Shown piece by piece: positions 8,610-17,323 of a DNA stretch of 64,000 nucleotides; the stretch's first letter is position 1, and each line of letters opens with the position of its first letter. Source of the stretch: Demequina sp. NBRC 110057. GTDB taxonomy: Bacteria; Actinomycetota; Actinomycetes; Actinomycetales; Demequinaceae. The stretch is taken from contig NZ_BBRN01000003.1 of assembly GCF_002090175.1 (NCBI RefSeq), positions 806,001 to 870,000 of the forward strand, given 5' to 3'. The notes under the pieces were generated by a model, which saw nothing but the letters and a program-made list of their open reading frames with translations, searched no databases and had not been told where the DNA came from. A program made the position numbers and the translations under genes.

Positions 8610-10061
8610 TTAGCCGACGGCGTTCATGATGGGGCCGAGCGCGAAGTACAGGACGAACGCGGCGGCCGTGCCCCACATCAGCGGGTGGACCTTGCGGGCG
8701 CCACCGGTGACGATCTGCAGGATCACGTAGGAGATGAAGCCCACGCCGATACCCGCCGAGATCGAGTAGCCGAACGGCATGACGATGAAGGTCAGGAACG
8801 CGGGGATGGCGATCCGGTAGTCCTTCCAGTCCAGGCCGGCGATCTGCGACACCATGAGGAAACCGACGACCACGAGCACGGGGCTCGCCGCCTCGAACGG
8901 CACCAGCGCGTACAGCGGCGTGAGGAAGGTCGACAGCAGGAACGCGAGGCCGGTCACCACGGGGGCGAGGCCGGTGCGCGCACCGTCACCCACGCCGGCG
9001 GCGGACTCCACGTACGAGGTGTTCGAGGACACCGATCCGAGACCACCGGCGGCGGCACCGATCGAGTCGACAAGCAGCACCTGCTGCGAGCGGGGCGGGT
9101 TGCCGTCCTTGTCGTTCAGGCCGGCCTCCGCGCCCACCGCGGTCATGGTGCCCATGGTGTCGAAGAAGTCGGTGATGAGCAGCGAGAAGATCAGCAGCAG
9201 CGCGGTCAGGACCGGCAGCGAGGTGAAGCCGCCAAAGAGGTCCACCTGACCCACGAGCGAGAAGTCGGGGGCCGCGACAAGCGAGTCGGGAACGGAGGGC
9301 ACCACGAGGGCCCAGCCGTCGGGGTTGTCGGTGGACGAGCCGAGCGAGGCGACGGCCTCGACGATGACGGCGACCACGGTCGCGACGACGATCGAGATGA
9401 GCAGCGCGCCGCGCACCTTCTTCACCATCAGCACGATGGCGGTGACGAGGCCGATGAAGAACACGACCATGGGCCACGTCGAGATGTAGCCGCCCTGGCC
9501 GAACTGCACCAGCGTGCCGGAGCCGGCGGTGACGATGCCGGCATCGGCCAGACCGAGGAACGCCAGGAACAGGCCGATGCCCACGGCGATGGCCTGCTTG
9601 AGGAACGCGGGGACGGCCGCGAAGACGGCCTTGCGGAAGCCGCTGAGGACCAGCAGCGTGATGACGATGCCCTCGATGACTACGAAGCCCATGGCCTCGG
9701 GCCAGCTCATTCCCTCGCGCGACGCGATGCCGTACGCCAGGAAGGCGTTGATGCCCAGTCCTGCGGCCATGGCCAGCGGGAAGCGTGCCCACACGCCCAT
9801 CAGGATCGACAGCAGGCCCGCGATCAGCGCGGTGGCGGCGGCGACCAGCGGGATGTTCGGCTCCGAGCCGCCTCCCAGGAAGTTGCCCTGGCCGTCAGCG
9901 ACGGTGCCGATGATGAGCGGGTTGAGCACCACGATGTAGGCCATGGTGAAGAAGGTGGTGAGGCCACCGCGGATCTCCTGAGCGAAGGTGGAACCCCGCT
10001 CGGTGATCTCGAAGTAACCGTCGACGCGGCCGAGCAGGCCGGTGCGCGCAGGCGCGGACAT
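8610..10061 (-). CDS. NCS2-family purine permease (AzgA-like)
   Basis: Cytoplasmic-membrane transporter of 483 aa with about 13-14 hydrophobic segments, in the AzgA/PbuG branch that imports hypoxanthine, guanine or adenine by proton symport. Family blocks are clear: the start GYFEITERGSTFAQEIRGG, then GLTTFFTMAYIVVLNP, GLGINAFLAYG, the TM10 region DFFDTMGTMTAVG and SNTSYVESAAGVGDGARTG. The ATG is preceded by GAGGAG. The leader on the minus strand contains an 8-bp inverted repeat (10109-10116 with 10139-10146) followed by ATTCATTTT, which may be a read-through terminator behind rpmG. I do not see the core of a known purine riboswitch. It has its own terminator downstream. Confidence 0.92.
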   Translation of the reverse strand: MSAPARTGLLGRVDGYFEITERGSTFAQEIRGGLTTFFTMAYIVVLNPLIIGTVADGQGNFLGGGSEPNIPLVAAATALIAGLLSILMGVWARFPLAMAAGLGINAFLAYGIASREGMSWPEAMGFVVIEGIVITLLVLSGFRKAVFAAVPAFLKQAIAVGIGLFLAFLGLADAGIVTAGSGTLVQFGQGGYISTWPMVVFFIGLVTAIVLMVKKVRGALLISIVVATVVAVIVEAVASLGSSTDNPDGWALVVPSVPDSLVAAPDFSLVGQVDLFGGFTSLPVLTALLLIFSLLITDFFDTMGTMTAVGAEAGLNDKDGNPPRSQQVLLVDSIGAAAGGLGSVSSNTSYVESAAGVGDGARTGLAPVVTGLAFLLSTFLTPLYALVPFEAASPVLVVVGFLMVSQIAGLDWKDYRIAIPAFLTFIVMPFGYSISAGIGVGFISYVILQIVTGGARKVHPLMWGTAAAFVLYFALGPIMNAVG

Positions 10062-10231
10062 GAGTGTCTCCTCAGTGACTTAATGGGTGCTGAGTTCCCA
10101 AAATGAATCCACCCGGCGCGCGCGGGGACGGCGCTTGTCCGGGTGGGGATGCGGCGATAGCGTACCCCGTCCGCGCCCCTCTATCTCACGCGTGCGAACG
10201 TTGCCGGCGGGACACGCCGGGACAACGAGAA

Positions 10232-10263
10232 AGGCCCGCCCCTCCTTGCGGAGGAACGGGCCT
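10232..10263 (-). terminator. Terminator of rpmG
   Basis: Nested hairpin: outer AGGCCCG/CGGGCCT (10232-10238 with 10257-10263) and inner CCTCC-TTGC-GGAGG, located 14 nt past the rpmG stop. On the minus strand it is followed by TTCTCGTT. Confidence 0.75.
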
Positions 10264-10277
10264 GGCAGATCGGTAGA

Positions 10278-10442
10278 TCAGCGCGTCTCGCGGTGCGCGG
10301 TGTGCTTGCCGCACTTCCGGCAGAACTTGGAGAGTTCCACACGGTCAGGGTTGTTGCGACGGTTCTTGCGCGTGATGTAGTTGCGGTCCTTGCACTCGGT
10401 GCACGCGAGCGTGATCTTCGGACGAACGTCGTTCTTGGCCAT
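10278..10442 (-). CDS. rpmG: 50S ribosomal protein L33
   Basis: Complete 54-aa L33 beginning [17 protein letters not shown] and ending [10 protein letters not shown]. It is the zinc-ribbon (C+) form, since both CxxC pairs are present (CTEC at 14-17 and CRKC at 41-44). Actinobacteria usually also carry a cysteine-less paralogue for zinc starvation; none is seen here. A strong GGGAGAG ribosome site precedes the ATG. It lies downstream of tRNA-Met and tRNA-Thr on the same strand, an arrangement common in actinobacteria, so all three may be transcribed and processed together. Confidence 0.97.
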   Translation of the reverse strand: MAKNDVRPKITLACTECKDRNYITRKNRRNNPDRVELSKFCRKCGKHTAHRETR

Positions 10443-10510
10443 GGTTCTCTCCCAGCCTTGTGAGGGCGCGCTATGCGATAAGCGCGAAAGCGGACGGATC
10501 GTCCGCGTCG

Positions 10511-10584
10511 TAGCGAGGGCGGGACTTGAACCCGCGACCCCACGATTATGAGTCGTGTGCTCTAACCAACTGAGCTACCCCGCC
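10511..10584 (-). tRNA. tRNA-Met (CAT), elongator type
   Basis: A 74-nt cloverleaf on the minus strand, starting GGCGGGGTAGCTCAG. The acceptor stem GGCGGGG pairs with CCTCGCT (two G-U pairs), the T arm is GCGGG-TTCAAGT-CCCGC, and the anticodon loop is CTCATAA. The first acceptor pair (G-U) and D-loop fit an elongator methionine tRNA rather than an initiator. CAT could also belong to a lysidine-modified tRNA-Ile, but the body resembles tRNA-Met. No CCA is encoded. Confidence 0.93.
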
Positions 10585-10597
10585 GCGAGAATGGGAC

Positions 10598-10628
10598 CGC
10601 CGCCGCTCTCGCGAGAGAGACGGCGGCG
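10598..10628 (-). terminator. Hairpin between tRNA-Thr and tRNA-Met
   Basis: Arms CGCCGCCG and CGGCGGCG (8 bp) enclose a second stem CTCTC/GAGAG. It may be a terminator behind tRNA-Thr or a processing signal in a joint transcript. Confidence 0.45.
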
Positions 10629-10640
10629 AGCCATCCTTGG

Positions 10641-10713
10641 AGCCCCGACAGGGAATCGAACCCTGGACCTTTTCCTTACCATGGAAACGCTCTGCCGACT
10701 GAGCTATCGGGGC
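10641..10713 (-). tRNA. tRNA-Thr (GGT)
   Basis: A 73-nt cloverleaf on the minus strand. The acceptor GCCCCGA pairs perfectly with TCGGGGC, the D arm has AGCTCAGTCGGCAGAGC, the anticodon stem-loop is TTTCC-ATGGTAA-GGAAA with anticodon GGT, and the T arm is CAGGG-TTCGATT-CCCTG. It decodes ACC/ACU. Confidence 0.95.
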
Positions 10714-10809
10714 CAGCCGGACTAGGGTACACGCCACGAGACCAGAAAGTGAAATCGGCCCTCGGGACGGCCGATGCGGTGGCCGGGCGAGCGTGTCAGC
10801 GCCCCTTAC

Positions 10810-10815
10810 TAGGGT
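10810..10815 (+). promoter_or_regulatory. -10 box of a leaderless gene (TAGGGT)
   Basis: TAGGGT, six nt before the ATG at 10822; no Shine-Dalgarno sequence. A copy of the iterated motif GGCCGATGC lies upstream at 10769-10777. Confidence 0.6.
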
Positions 10816-10821
10816 GTCCCC

Positions 10822-12159
10822 ATGAGCGTGGATACCGGCGTCGATGCCGCCTCGACCGACCTCGGCGCGCGCGAGGCGCGGCGCATTTTTCTCGCGGCCC
10901 AGTCGCTCGCCGGGCCCCGGCCGCGGCGGCGCGCGCGGCCCGCGGACATCGCGCGTTATCTCGAGCACCAAGGCGTCCTTCAACTCGACACCGTCAACGT
11001 GCTGGCCCGCGCCCACTACCTGCCCTTCTACTCAAGGCTCGGGCCCTACGACACGGCGATGGCCGACCACGTCCTATGGGGGCACGAAGCGGGGCACGCG
11101 GCCGAGGCCTTCGAGCATTGGGGCCACGAGGCGTCCGTGATGCCCCACGACCTGCTGCCGCTCATGCATCACCGCATGGTCGCTGGCGAGTCGTGGAAGG
11201 CCCGCACGCGCGCCGAGCTCGAGGCGGCCCATCCTGGCCTCATCGCCGCGGTGCAGGCCGCGGTCGAGGAGCACGGCCCCGTCATCGCCCGCGACCTCGA
11301 GCACCTGGCTTCCGCGGAGGGCCCGCGTGGGCCGTGGTGGGACCAGGGGCTCGTCAAGCGCGCCCTCGAGTACCTCTTCATGACCGGCGGCGTCGCGGCG
11401 TCGCGCGGGAGGCACTTCGCGCGAACCTACGACTCGACGGCGCGCGCGTGGGAGCTGTCGCCCGCCAGCGCGGAAGGCGACTGGGGCCTATCGGCGGACG
11501 ACGCCAGGCAGGCGCTGTTCGACCGCGCTATAGCGGCGTGCGGCATCGGCACCCCGCGCGACCTCGCGGACCACTTCCGCCTGCGCTACCAGGCGGGTCC
11601 CAAGACGCCCGATGTCGCGGGCGCGAAGGCGTGGGCGGCCTCGGCCGTCGAGCGCGGGATCGCCACCTGGGTGAGCGTCGAGGGCTGGGGCGAGCCGGCC
11701 CTCCTCGCGGCGGGCGCTGCCGACCCGGGACGCGCCGGCGCGACAGCGCTCCTCAGCCCCTTCGACCCGGTGTGCTGGTTCCGGCCGCGCCTGAAGCGGA
11801 TGTTCGACGTCGACTACCGGATCGAGATCTACACCCCGGAGCCGCAGCGTCAGTTTGGGTACTACTGCCTGCCCCTCCTCGTGGGAGACCAGATCCCGGC
11901 GCGGTTCGACCTTAAGGCCGACCGCAAGGCCGGCGCCCTGCTGGTGCAGGCGTCCTGGCGCGAGCCGGGGCGGGCGCCGGGGGCCCGCCGCCTTCCCGAC
12001 TCCGCGGTGGCCCGCGCGGCTGCACGGGAATTGACCACCATGGCGCGATGGTTGGGACTGGAGTCGGTCAGCGTCGCCCCTCGTGGCGACCTCGCCCCGG
12101 CGCTTGCATCGGCCCTGGTCACTCGCCTGGGCGACGCGAACGATGCGGCGTTAGGGTGA
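10822..12159 (+). CDS. Winged-helix DNA glycosylase, YcaQ/AlkX-like (HTH_42 family)
   Basis: A 445-aa protein of the YcaQ family, whose studied members unhook DNA interstrand crosslinks and cleave alkylated bases. The early block LQLDTVNVLARAHYLPFYSRLG (here QLDTVNVLARAH at about 53-64) contains the QxD motif that is catalytic in E. coli YcaQ. Later family blocks are LLPLMHHRM, the winged-helix segment WWDQGLVKRALEYLFMTG and LLSPFDPVCWFRPRLKRMFD. Close relatives sit in antibiotic clusters as self-resistance factors, but nothing around this copy suggests that, so general DNA repair is more likely. The start is fixed by the TAGGGT box 6 nt upstream. Confidence 0.85.
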   Translation: MSVDTGVDAASTDLGAREARRIFLAAQSLAGPRPRRRARPADIARYLEHQGVLQLDTVNVLARAHYLPFYSRLGPYDTAMADHVLWGHEAGHAAEAFEHWGHEASVMPHDLLPLMHHRMVAGESWKARTRAELEAAHPGLIAAVQAAVEEHGPVIARDLEHLASAEGPRGPWWDQGLVKRALEYLFMTGGVAASRGRHFARTYDSTARAWELSPASAEGDWGLSADDARQALFDRAIAACGIGTPRDLADHFRLRYQAGPKTPDVAGAKAWAASAVERGIATWVSVEGWGEPALLAAGAADPGRAGATALLSPFDPVCWFRPRLKRMFDVDYRIEIYTPEPQRQFGYYCLPLLVGDQIPARFDLKADRKAGALLVQASWREPGRAPGARRLPDSAVARAAARELTTMARWLGLESVSVAPRGDLAPALASALVTRLGDANDAALG

Positions 12160-12217
12160 GCGGAGCGACACCCGCGGCGATGGCCGCCGCGGCTGACGAG
12201 AAAGCGAGAGTCTCCCC

Positions 12218-13693
12218 GTGAGCACCCAGTCCCCCGCACCGATCGCCGATGCGAAACTGAATCGCAAGGTTCTTGGCATCACGATCGGCGCCGCCCTCGG
12301 TGGCTTCCTGTTCGGCTTCGACTCCTCCGTCATTAACGGCGCGGTGGACTCGATCTCCGGCGTCTTCGACCTCTCGGAGGGCGTCACCGGCTTCGTAGTC
12401 GCCTCCGCGCTGCTCGGTTGCGCGGTGGGCGCCTGGTTCGCGGGAGGCATCGCCAACCGCTTTGGCCGCATCCGCGTGATGGTGATCTCCGCGATCCTGT
12501 TCCTCATCTCCGCGATCGGCTCCGGCTTCGCCTTCGCCGTGTGGGACCTCATGCTGTGGCGCATCGTCGGCGGTCTCGCCATCGGTGCGGCCTCCGTGAT
12601 CGCGCCCGCCTACATCGCCGAGGTCGCGCCGGCCAAGTACCGCGGCCGCCTGGGCTCGCTGCAGCAGATGGCGATCGTGCTCGGTATCTTCGCCGCGCTG
12701 CTCAGCGACCAGCTGTTCGCAGAGGGTGCCGGCGGCGCCGACAACGAGTTCTGGCTGGGCATCGAGGCCTGGCGCTGGATGTTCCTCGCCTGCGTGGTGC
12801 CGGCCCTCGTGTACGGCCTTGCCGCGCTGAAGCTCCCCGAATCCCCGCGCTACCTGGTGTTCCGCAACCGCAAGGACGAGGCCGCCGAGGTCCTGCGCAA
12901 GTACTCGGGCGAGTCGAACGTCGACCACCGCATCGCGGAGATCGAGCGCTCCATCGGTCACGACGAGAACCAGTCGGTGCGCGACCTGCGCGGCAAGCGA
13001 TTCGGCCTCATGCCGATCGTGTGGATCGGCATCCTGCTGAGCGTCTTCCAGCAGTTCGTCGGCATCAACGTGATCTTCTACTACTCCACGTCCCTGTGGC
13101 AGTCGGTGGGCTTCGACGAGAGCCAGGCGTTCCTCACCTCGACCATCACGTCGATCACCAACATCGTCTTCACCATCGTCGCGATCATCTTCGTGGACCG
13201 GATCGGCCGCCGCCTCCTGCTGCTTATCGGTTCGTCGGGAATGTTCGTGTCCCTCCTGGCCATGGCGATCGCGTTCTCCACCGCCACCGTCGACGCCGAC
13301 GGCAACGCCGCTCTCGACGGCGCGTGGGGCGGCATCGCGCTCGGCGGCGCCAACCTGTTCACCGCGTTCTTCGCCGCCACGTGGGGCCCCGTCGTGTGGG
13401 TCCTCCTGGGCGAGATGTTCCCGAACAAGATCCGCGCGGTCGCGCTCGCCGTGGCGGCCGCCGCCCAGTGGCTGGCCAACTGGACCATCACGATGACCTT
13501 CCCGGTCTTCGCGGACATCGGCCTCACCTTCGCCTACGGCTTCTACGCGGCGATGGCTCTCCTGTCGCTGTTCTTCGTCATCTTCAAGGTGCCCGAGACC
13601 AAGGGCATGGAGCTTGAGGACATGGACGGCGTGGAAATCCACCGCGGCAAGTTCGTGAAGATCGAGGGCGGCGAGGAGAAGGTCATCTCCTAA
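12218..13693 (+). CDS. MFS sugar transporter (sugar porter family)
   Basis: Twelve-helix sugar:proton symporter of 491 aa. All sugar-porter signatures are present: GFLFGFDSSVINGA in helix 1, NRFGRI and DRIGRR in the 2-3 and 8-9 loops, PESPRYL after helix 6, QQFVGINVIFYYS in helix 7 and PETKG after helix 12. The QQxxGINxxxYY region lines the sugar pocket in XylE/GLUT-type carriers. The GTG start has a GCGAGAG site. Upstream, TAGGGT at 12152-12157 overlaps the end of the preceding gene and may be its -10; the short leader then forms a 7-bp hairpin (12172-12178 with 12186-12192). Exact sugar unknown; glucose or xylose are typical. Confidence 0.92.
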   Translation: MSTQSPAPIADAKLNRKVLGITIGAALGGFLFGFDSSVINGAVDSISGVFDLSEGVTGFVVASALLGCAVGAWFAGGIANRFGRIRVMVISAILFLISAIGSGFAFAVWDLMLWRIVGGLAIGAASVIAPAYIAEVAPAKYRGRLGSLQQMAIVLGIFAALLSDQLFAEGAGGADNEFWLGIEAWRWMFLACVVPALVYGLAALKLPESPRYLVFRNRKDEAAEVLRKYSGESNVDHRIAEIERSIGHDENQSVRDLRGKRFGLMPIVWIGILLSVFQQFVGINVIFYYSTSLWQSVGFDESQAFLTSTITSITNIVFTIVAIIFVDRIGRRLLLLIGSSGMFVSLLAMAIAFSTATVDADGNAALDGAWGGIALGGANLFTAFFAATWGPVVWVLLGEMFPNKIRAVALAVAAAAQWLANWTITMTFPVFADIGLTFAYGFYAAMALLSLFFVIFKVPETKGMELEDMDGVEIHRGKFVKIEGGEEKVIS

Positions 13694-13711
13694 CCGCACC
13701 GCGCACGCGTG

Positions 13712-13746
13712 ACGGAAGGCCGGGGCCATGGGTCCCGGCCTTCCGT
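13712..13746 (+). terminator. Terminator of the sugar transporter
   Basis: Perfect 13-bp stem (ACGGAAGGCCGGG / CCCGGCCTTCCGT) with a 9-nt loop, 18 nt after the stop codon. Its position argues against any start for the next gene before about 13747. Confidence 0.85.
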
Positions 13747-13759
13747 GCGTTGCGGCACC

Positions 13760-13765
13760 TACCGT
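13760..13765 (+). promoter_or_regulatory. -10 box of a leaderless gene (TACCGT)
   Basis: TACCGT, six nt before the GTG at 13772. The GGAGG between them is too close to the GTG to act as a normal ribosome site. Confidence 0.55.
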
Positions 13766-13771
13766 GGAGGC

Positions 13772-14869
13772 GTGACCTGGTTCTACGACCCGCGCGCCAC
13801 GTATGAGGACAACCTCGCCCACGGGCCGTTCGGGGCGTTCGCGGCCGATGCCGGAGCCGACGCCGATGCCGGGCCGTCGCCTGCGGTCGCGCCCGCCGAG
13901 GAGCTTCCCACCCTGAGCTTCCTGGGCCGGCCGGTGTGCCGCCCCTTCGGCATCCCCGCGGGCCCGCTCGTGAACGCCGCCTTCTGCGAGGCAGCCTTCG
14001 CCCACGCATTCGACATCGCCGTCTACAAGACGGTGCGCACCGGGGCGCACCCGTCTCATCCGTTCCCGAATTGCCTCGCGGTCCGCACGGCCGGCCCCCT
14101 CGATCCCGGCCGCCTCGACACCCTTGTCGCCGACTCCGCACTCGACGCGGCACGGTCGATCTCGAACTCCTTCGGCGTGCCCTCGCGCGATCCCGACGCG
14201 TGGCAGCCGGACATGGCGCGCGCGGTCGCGGCGGCAGGTGCCGGCCAGGTCCTGGTCGGCTCCTTCCAGGGAACGCGCGGCCCCGGCGGCGAGGACGCCT
14301 ACGTCGCCGACCACGTGCACGCCGCCGCCCTGTGCGTCGAGGCCGGTGCGCCCGTCCTCGAGATGAACCTGTCGTGCCCCAACGAGGGCACGGGCGCGCT
14401 GCTGTGCTTCGACACCCGGCTGGTCGCGCGCATCGCCGGGGCCGTCAAGGAGGAGGTCGGCGACGTGCCGCTCGTGCTGAAGCTCGCCCACTTCCCCACC
14501 GACGAGGCGCTCGACGCTCTCTTGCGCGCGACCTCGCCTCTCGTCGACGGCTATGCCGCGATCAACACCGTCCCCGCCCGCCTCGTGACGGACGAGGGAA
14601 GGCCCGCGCTTCCCGGCCGCGGCCGAGAGGTCGCGGGCGTCTGCGGCGAGGCGATCGCGCCCGCCGCGCTCGCCATGGTGCGCAGGCTCGCCGCCTGGAG
14701 GGCCGATGCCGGGGCGGGCTTCGCGATCGTCGGCGTGGGAGGCGTCATGGACACCGCCGGCGTCGCCGCGCACGTCGCGGCGGGCGCCGACGCCGTGATG
14801 AGCGCGACCGGCGCCATGATCGATCCGCTGCTCGGACGGCGTGTCGCGGCCGTGTCGTGGCCCCGATAG
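13772..14869 (+). CDS. Dihydroorotate dehydrogenase-like FMN protein
   Basis: A 365-aa TIM-barrel flavoprotein related to class 1 dihydroorotate dehydrogenases. Evidence: AVYKTVRTG (FMN/substrate lysine region), LEMNLSCPNEGTG with the cysteine that serves as catalytic base in class 1 enzymes, VLKLAHF, YAAINT, and a phosphate-binding C-terminal block FAIVGVGGVMD...GADAVMSATG. An N-terminal segment FYDPRATYEDNLAHGPFG precedes the barrel. A GTG at 13709 would also be in frame but lies upstream of the preceding terminator, so the GTG at 13772 with its TACCGT box is chosen. No other pyrimidine gene is nearby, so it may be an extra DHODH or act on a different enoate. It reads toward nrdD. Confidence 0.78.
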   Translation: MTWFYDPRATYEDNLAHGPFGAFAADAGADADAGPSPAVAPAEELPTLSFLGRPVCRPFGIPAGPLVNAAFCEAAFAHAFDIAVYKTVRTGAHPSHPFPNCLAVRTAGPLDPGRLDTLVADSALDAARSISNSFGVPSRDPDAWQPDMARAVAAAGAGQVLVGSFQGTRGPGGEDAYVADHVHAAALCVEAGAPVLEMNLSCPNEGTGALLCFDTRLVARIAGAVKEEVGDVPLVLKLAHFPTDEALDALLRATSPLVDGYAAINTVPARLVTDEGRPALPGRGREVAGVCGEAIAPAALAMVRRLAAWRADAGAGFAIVGVGGVMDTAGVAAHVAAGADAVMSATGAMIDPLLGRRVAAVSWPR

Positions 14870-14915
14870 GCGGGGACACGCCGCCGCACGGGACCAAGGG
14901 CCCAGGCCTTCGAAA

Positions 14916-14963
14916 CCTCCACATCTAGTGTCATCTCCCAAGCGACGCCACCACATGTAGTGG
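14916..14963 (+). promoter_or_regulatory. Pair of NrdR boxes upstream of nrdD
   Basis: Two 16-bp sites, CCTCCACATCTAGTGT (14916-14931) and CCACCACATGTAGTGG (14948-14963), are spaced exactly 32 bp start to start, three helical turns. The second is a 7-of-8 palindrome; the first keeps the right half TCTAGTGT. This pairing and spacing is the known layout of NrdR operators at ribonucleotide reductase genes. The second box is also bracketed by a 9-bp inverted repeat AGCGACGCC/GGCGTCGCT (14941-14949 with 14969-14977) that could fold in the leader. Confidence 0.8.
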
Positions 14964-15005
14964 GTTCCGGCGTCGCTGGAAGCAACACCGTCGCGGGAGG
15001 ACACC

Positions 15006-17312
15006 ATGAGCATCGCCGATCTTGACCACGCCGCCGCGACGCCGGCGCCGGCGCCGGCGCCCGAGGCATCGGCCCTGCGCGTCGTCAAGCGCGACGGGCG
15101 CACGCTCGACTTCGACGCGAGCCGCATCCAGGCTGCACTGCGCAAGGCCTTCGTGGAGGTACACGGGCCGCTGGGCGCCGTCCACGAGGCCACCCTGACC
15201 TCGCTCACCGCACGGGTGGTCGCCGAGCTGCGCAGCAGCCACCTGGGCGACGTGAAGATTTACGAGATCCAGGGCGCCGTCGAGCACGAGCTGCTCGAGG
15301 CGGGCGAGTACGACGTGGCCCGCGCCTACATCGACTACCGCGTGGCGCGAGACTTCCGCCGCGCGAAGGCCACCGACCTCAACCACACCGTCACCACGCT
15401 CCTCGAGAAGGACTCGGCGGTGGTCAACGAGAACGCGAACAAGGACGCGGACGTGTTCAACACGCAGCGCGACCTCACCGCCGGACTCGTGGGCAAGGCG
15501 ATCGGCCTGCGCCTGCTGCCTCCGCACGTGGCCAACGCGCACACCAAGGGCGACCTTCACTTCCACGACCTCGACTACCAGCCGTACGCCCCCATGACGA
15601 ACTGTTGCCTCATCGACATCCCCGAGATGTTCGCGCACGGATTCCGCATGGGAAACGCCGAGATCGAGCCGCCGCGCTCCATCCAGACCGCCACCGCGCA
15701 GATCTCGCAGATCATCGCGAACGTGTCGTCGAGCCAGTACGGCGGCTGCACCGTCGACCGTATCGACGAGGTCCTCGCCCCCTACGCGGCCCTCAACTAC
15801 GACAAGCACATGGCCGAGGCGGCGACCTGGATCGCCGACCCGAGCAAGCATCGGCCCTACGCCGAGGAGCGCACGCGCAAGGACATTTACGACGCGATGC
15901 AGTCGCTCGAATATGAGATCAACACGCTGTTCACGTCGAACGGGCAGACGCCGTTCACGTCCGTCGGATTCGGGCTGGGCACCGGCTGGTACGAGCGCGA
16001 GATCCAGACGGCCATCCTCGAGATCCGCCGCCGCGGCCTGGGCAAGGAGGGCCGCACCGCGATCTTCCCCAAGCTGCTGTTCACCCTGCGCCGCGGCGTC
16101 AACCTCGAGGCGGGCGACCCCAACCACGACATCAAGCAGCTCGCCGTGCGCTGCGCGACCGAGCGCATGTACCCGGACGTGCTGTCCTACGACAAGATCG
16201 TCGACCTCACGGGCTCCTTCAAGGCGCCGATGGGCTGCCGGTCCTTCCTCCAGGGATGGGCCGATGCCGACGGCAACGACGTCGTCAACGGCCGCATGAA
16301 CCTAGGCGTCGTGACGCTCAACCTGCCGCGCATCGCCCTCGAGGCCGACGGGGACCTGGCCGCGTTCTGGCGGCTCCTCGAGGAGAGGCTCGAGGTCGCG
16401 CGGGACGCCCTCATGTTCCGCGTCGATCGCTGCAAGGAGGCAGTGCCGGCCAACGCCCCGATCCTGTACGTCCACGGCGCCTTCGGCCAGCGCCTCGCCG
16501 TCGAGGACGATGTGGACGACCTGTTCCGTGACGGGCGCGCGACCATCTCGCTGGGCTACATCGGCCTGTACGAGGTCGCGGCGGCCTTCTACGGGGGAGC
16601 GTGGGAGGACAACGCGGCGGCAAAGGAGCTGACGCTCGACGTGCTGCGCCGGCTGGCCGACGCCACGGCCGCGTGGAAGGCAGACACTGGCTACCACTTC
16701 TCGGTGTACTCGACGCCCTCGGAGTCGCTGACGGACAGGTTCTGCCGGCTGGACCGCGAGCGCTTTGGCGCAGTCGCGGACATTACCGACAAGGACTACT
16801 ACACCAACTCGTTCCACTACGACGTGCGCAAGAGCCCCACGCCGTTCGAGAAGCTCGACTTCGAGGCGCCCTACCCGGCGCTGGCATCGGGAGGCTTCAT
16901 CCACTACGTCGAGTACCCGGTGCTGCGCACCAACCCCGCGGCCCTCGAGGCAGTGTGGGACTACGCCTACGACCGCGTGGGCTATCTGGGCACCAACACG
17001 CCCATCGACCGCTGCTACGCCTGCGGCTACACAGGAGACTTCGACCCGACCGCGCGCGGCTTCGCGTGCCCCGAGTGCGGCAATGACGACCCGCGTACCT
17101 GCGACGTCGTCAAGCGCACGTGCGGCTACCTGGGCAATCCCCAGGCGCGGCCCATGGTCCACGGACGGCACGAGGAGATCGCGGCGCGGGTCAAGCACCT
17201 GCCCGGCTCCGTGCGCGTGGGCCCCGACGCCACGGGTGGGGGCCCGGGCGCCGGCCGCGCGGCCGGGTCGAACCCCTCGGCGTCCGGTTCGGGCATCGTC
17301 GCAGGCGGCTAG
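15006..17312 (+). CDS. nrdD: Anaerobic ribonucleoside-triphosphate reductase (class III)
   Basis: Glycyl-radical enzyme of 768 aa that reduces NTPs to dNTPs without oxygen. The N terminus has an ATP-cone allosteric domain (VVKRDGRTLDFDASRIQAALRKAF split across residues 22-45). The barrel follows, with NCCLIDIPEMF near residue 200. Near the C terminus is a zinc site of two CxxC pairs (CYAC about 670, CPEC about 688) and then the radical site RTCGYLGNP with glycine about 707. A Gly/Ala/Ser-rich tail follows. The ATG has GGGAGG upstream. NrdR boxes upstream indicate repression when deoxynucleotides suffice. The activase gene nrdG starts 11 nt after its stop. Confidence 0.97.
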   Translation: MSIADLDHAAATPAPAPAPEASALRVVKRDGRTLDFDASRIQAALRKAFVEVHGPLGAVHEATLTSLTARVVAELRSSHLGDVKIYEIQGAVEHELLEAGEYDVARAYIDYRVARDFRRAKATDLNHTVTTLLEKDSAVVNENANKDADVFNTQRDLTAGLVGKAIGLRLLPPHVANAHTKGDLHFHDLDYQPYAPMTNCCLIDIPEMFAHGFRMGNAEIEPPRSIQTATAQISQIIANVSSSQYGGCTVDRIDEVLAPYAALNYDKHMAEAATWIADPSKHRPYAEERTRKDIYDAMQSLEYEINTLFTSNGQTPFTSVGFGLGTGWYEREIQTAILEIRRRGLGKEGRTAIFPKLLFTLRRGVNLEAGDPNHDIKQLAVRCATERMYPDVLSYDKIVDLTGSFKAPMGCRSFLQGWADADGNDVVNGRMNLGVVTLNLPRIALEADGDLAAFWRLLEERLEVARDALMFRVDRCKEAVPANAPILYVHGAFGQRLAVEDDVDDLFRDGRATISLGYIGLYEVAAAFYGGAWEDNAAAKELTLDVLRRLADATAAWKADTGYHFSVYSTPSESLTDRFCRLDRERFGAVADITDKDYYTNSFHYDVRKSPTPFEKLDFEAPYPALASGGFIHYVEYPVLRTNPAALEAVWDYAYDRVGYLGTNTPIDRCYACGYTGDFDPTARGFACPECGNDDPRTCDVVKRTCGYLGNPQARPMVHGRHEEIAARVKHLPGSVRVGPDATGGGPGAGRAAGSNPSASGSGIVAGG

Positions 17313-17323
17313 GGGGACCGGCG

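Noticed and set aside
10062..10231. Leader of the NCS2 permease considered as a purine riboswitch
   Set aside because: No three-way-junction core with the expected conserved loops is present; only an 8-bp inverted repeat is seen.
10546..11016. Small frame on the minus strand containing sequences such as SIPCRGSK
   Set aside because: It is translation of the tRNA-Thr and tRNA-Met region, a well-known artefact; the tRNA cloverleaves explain it.
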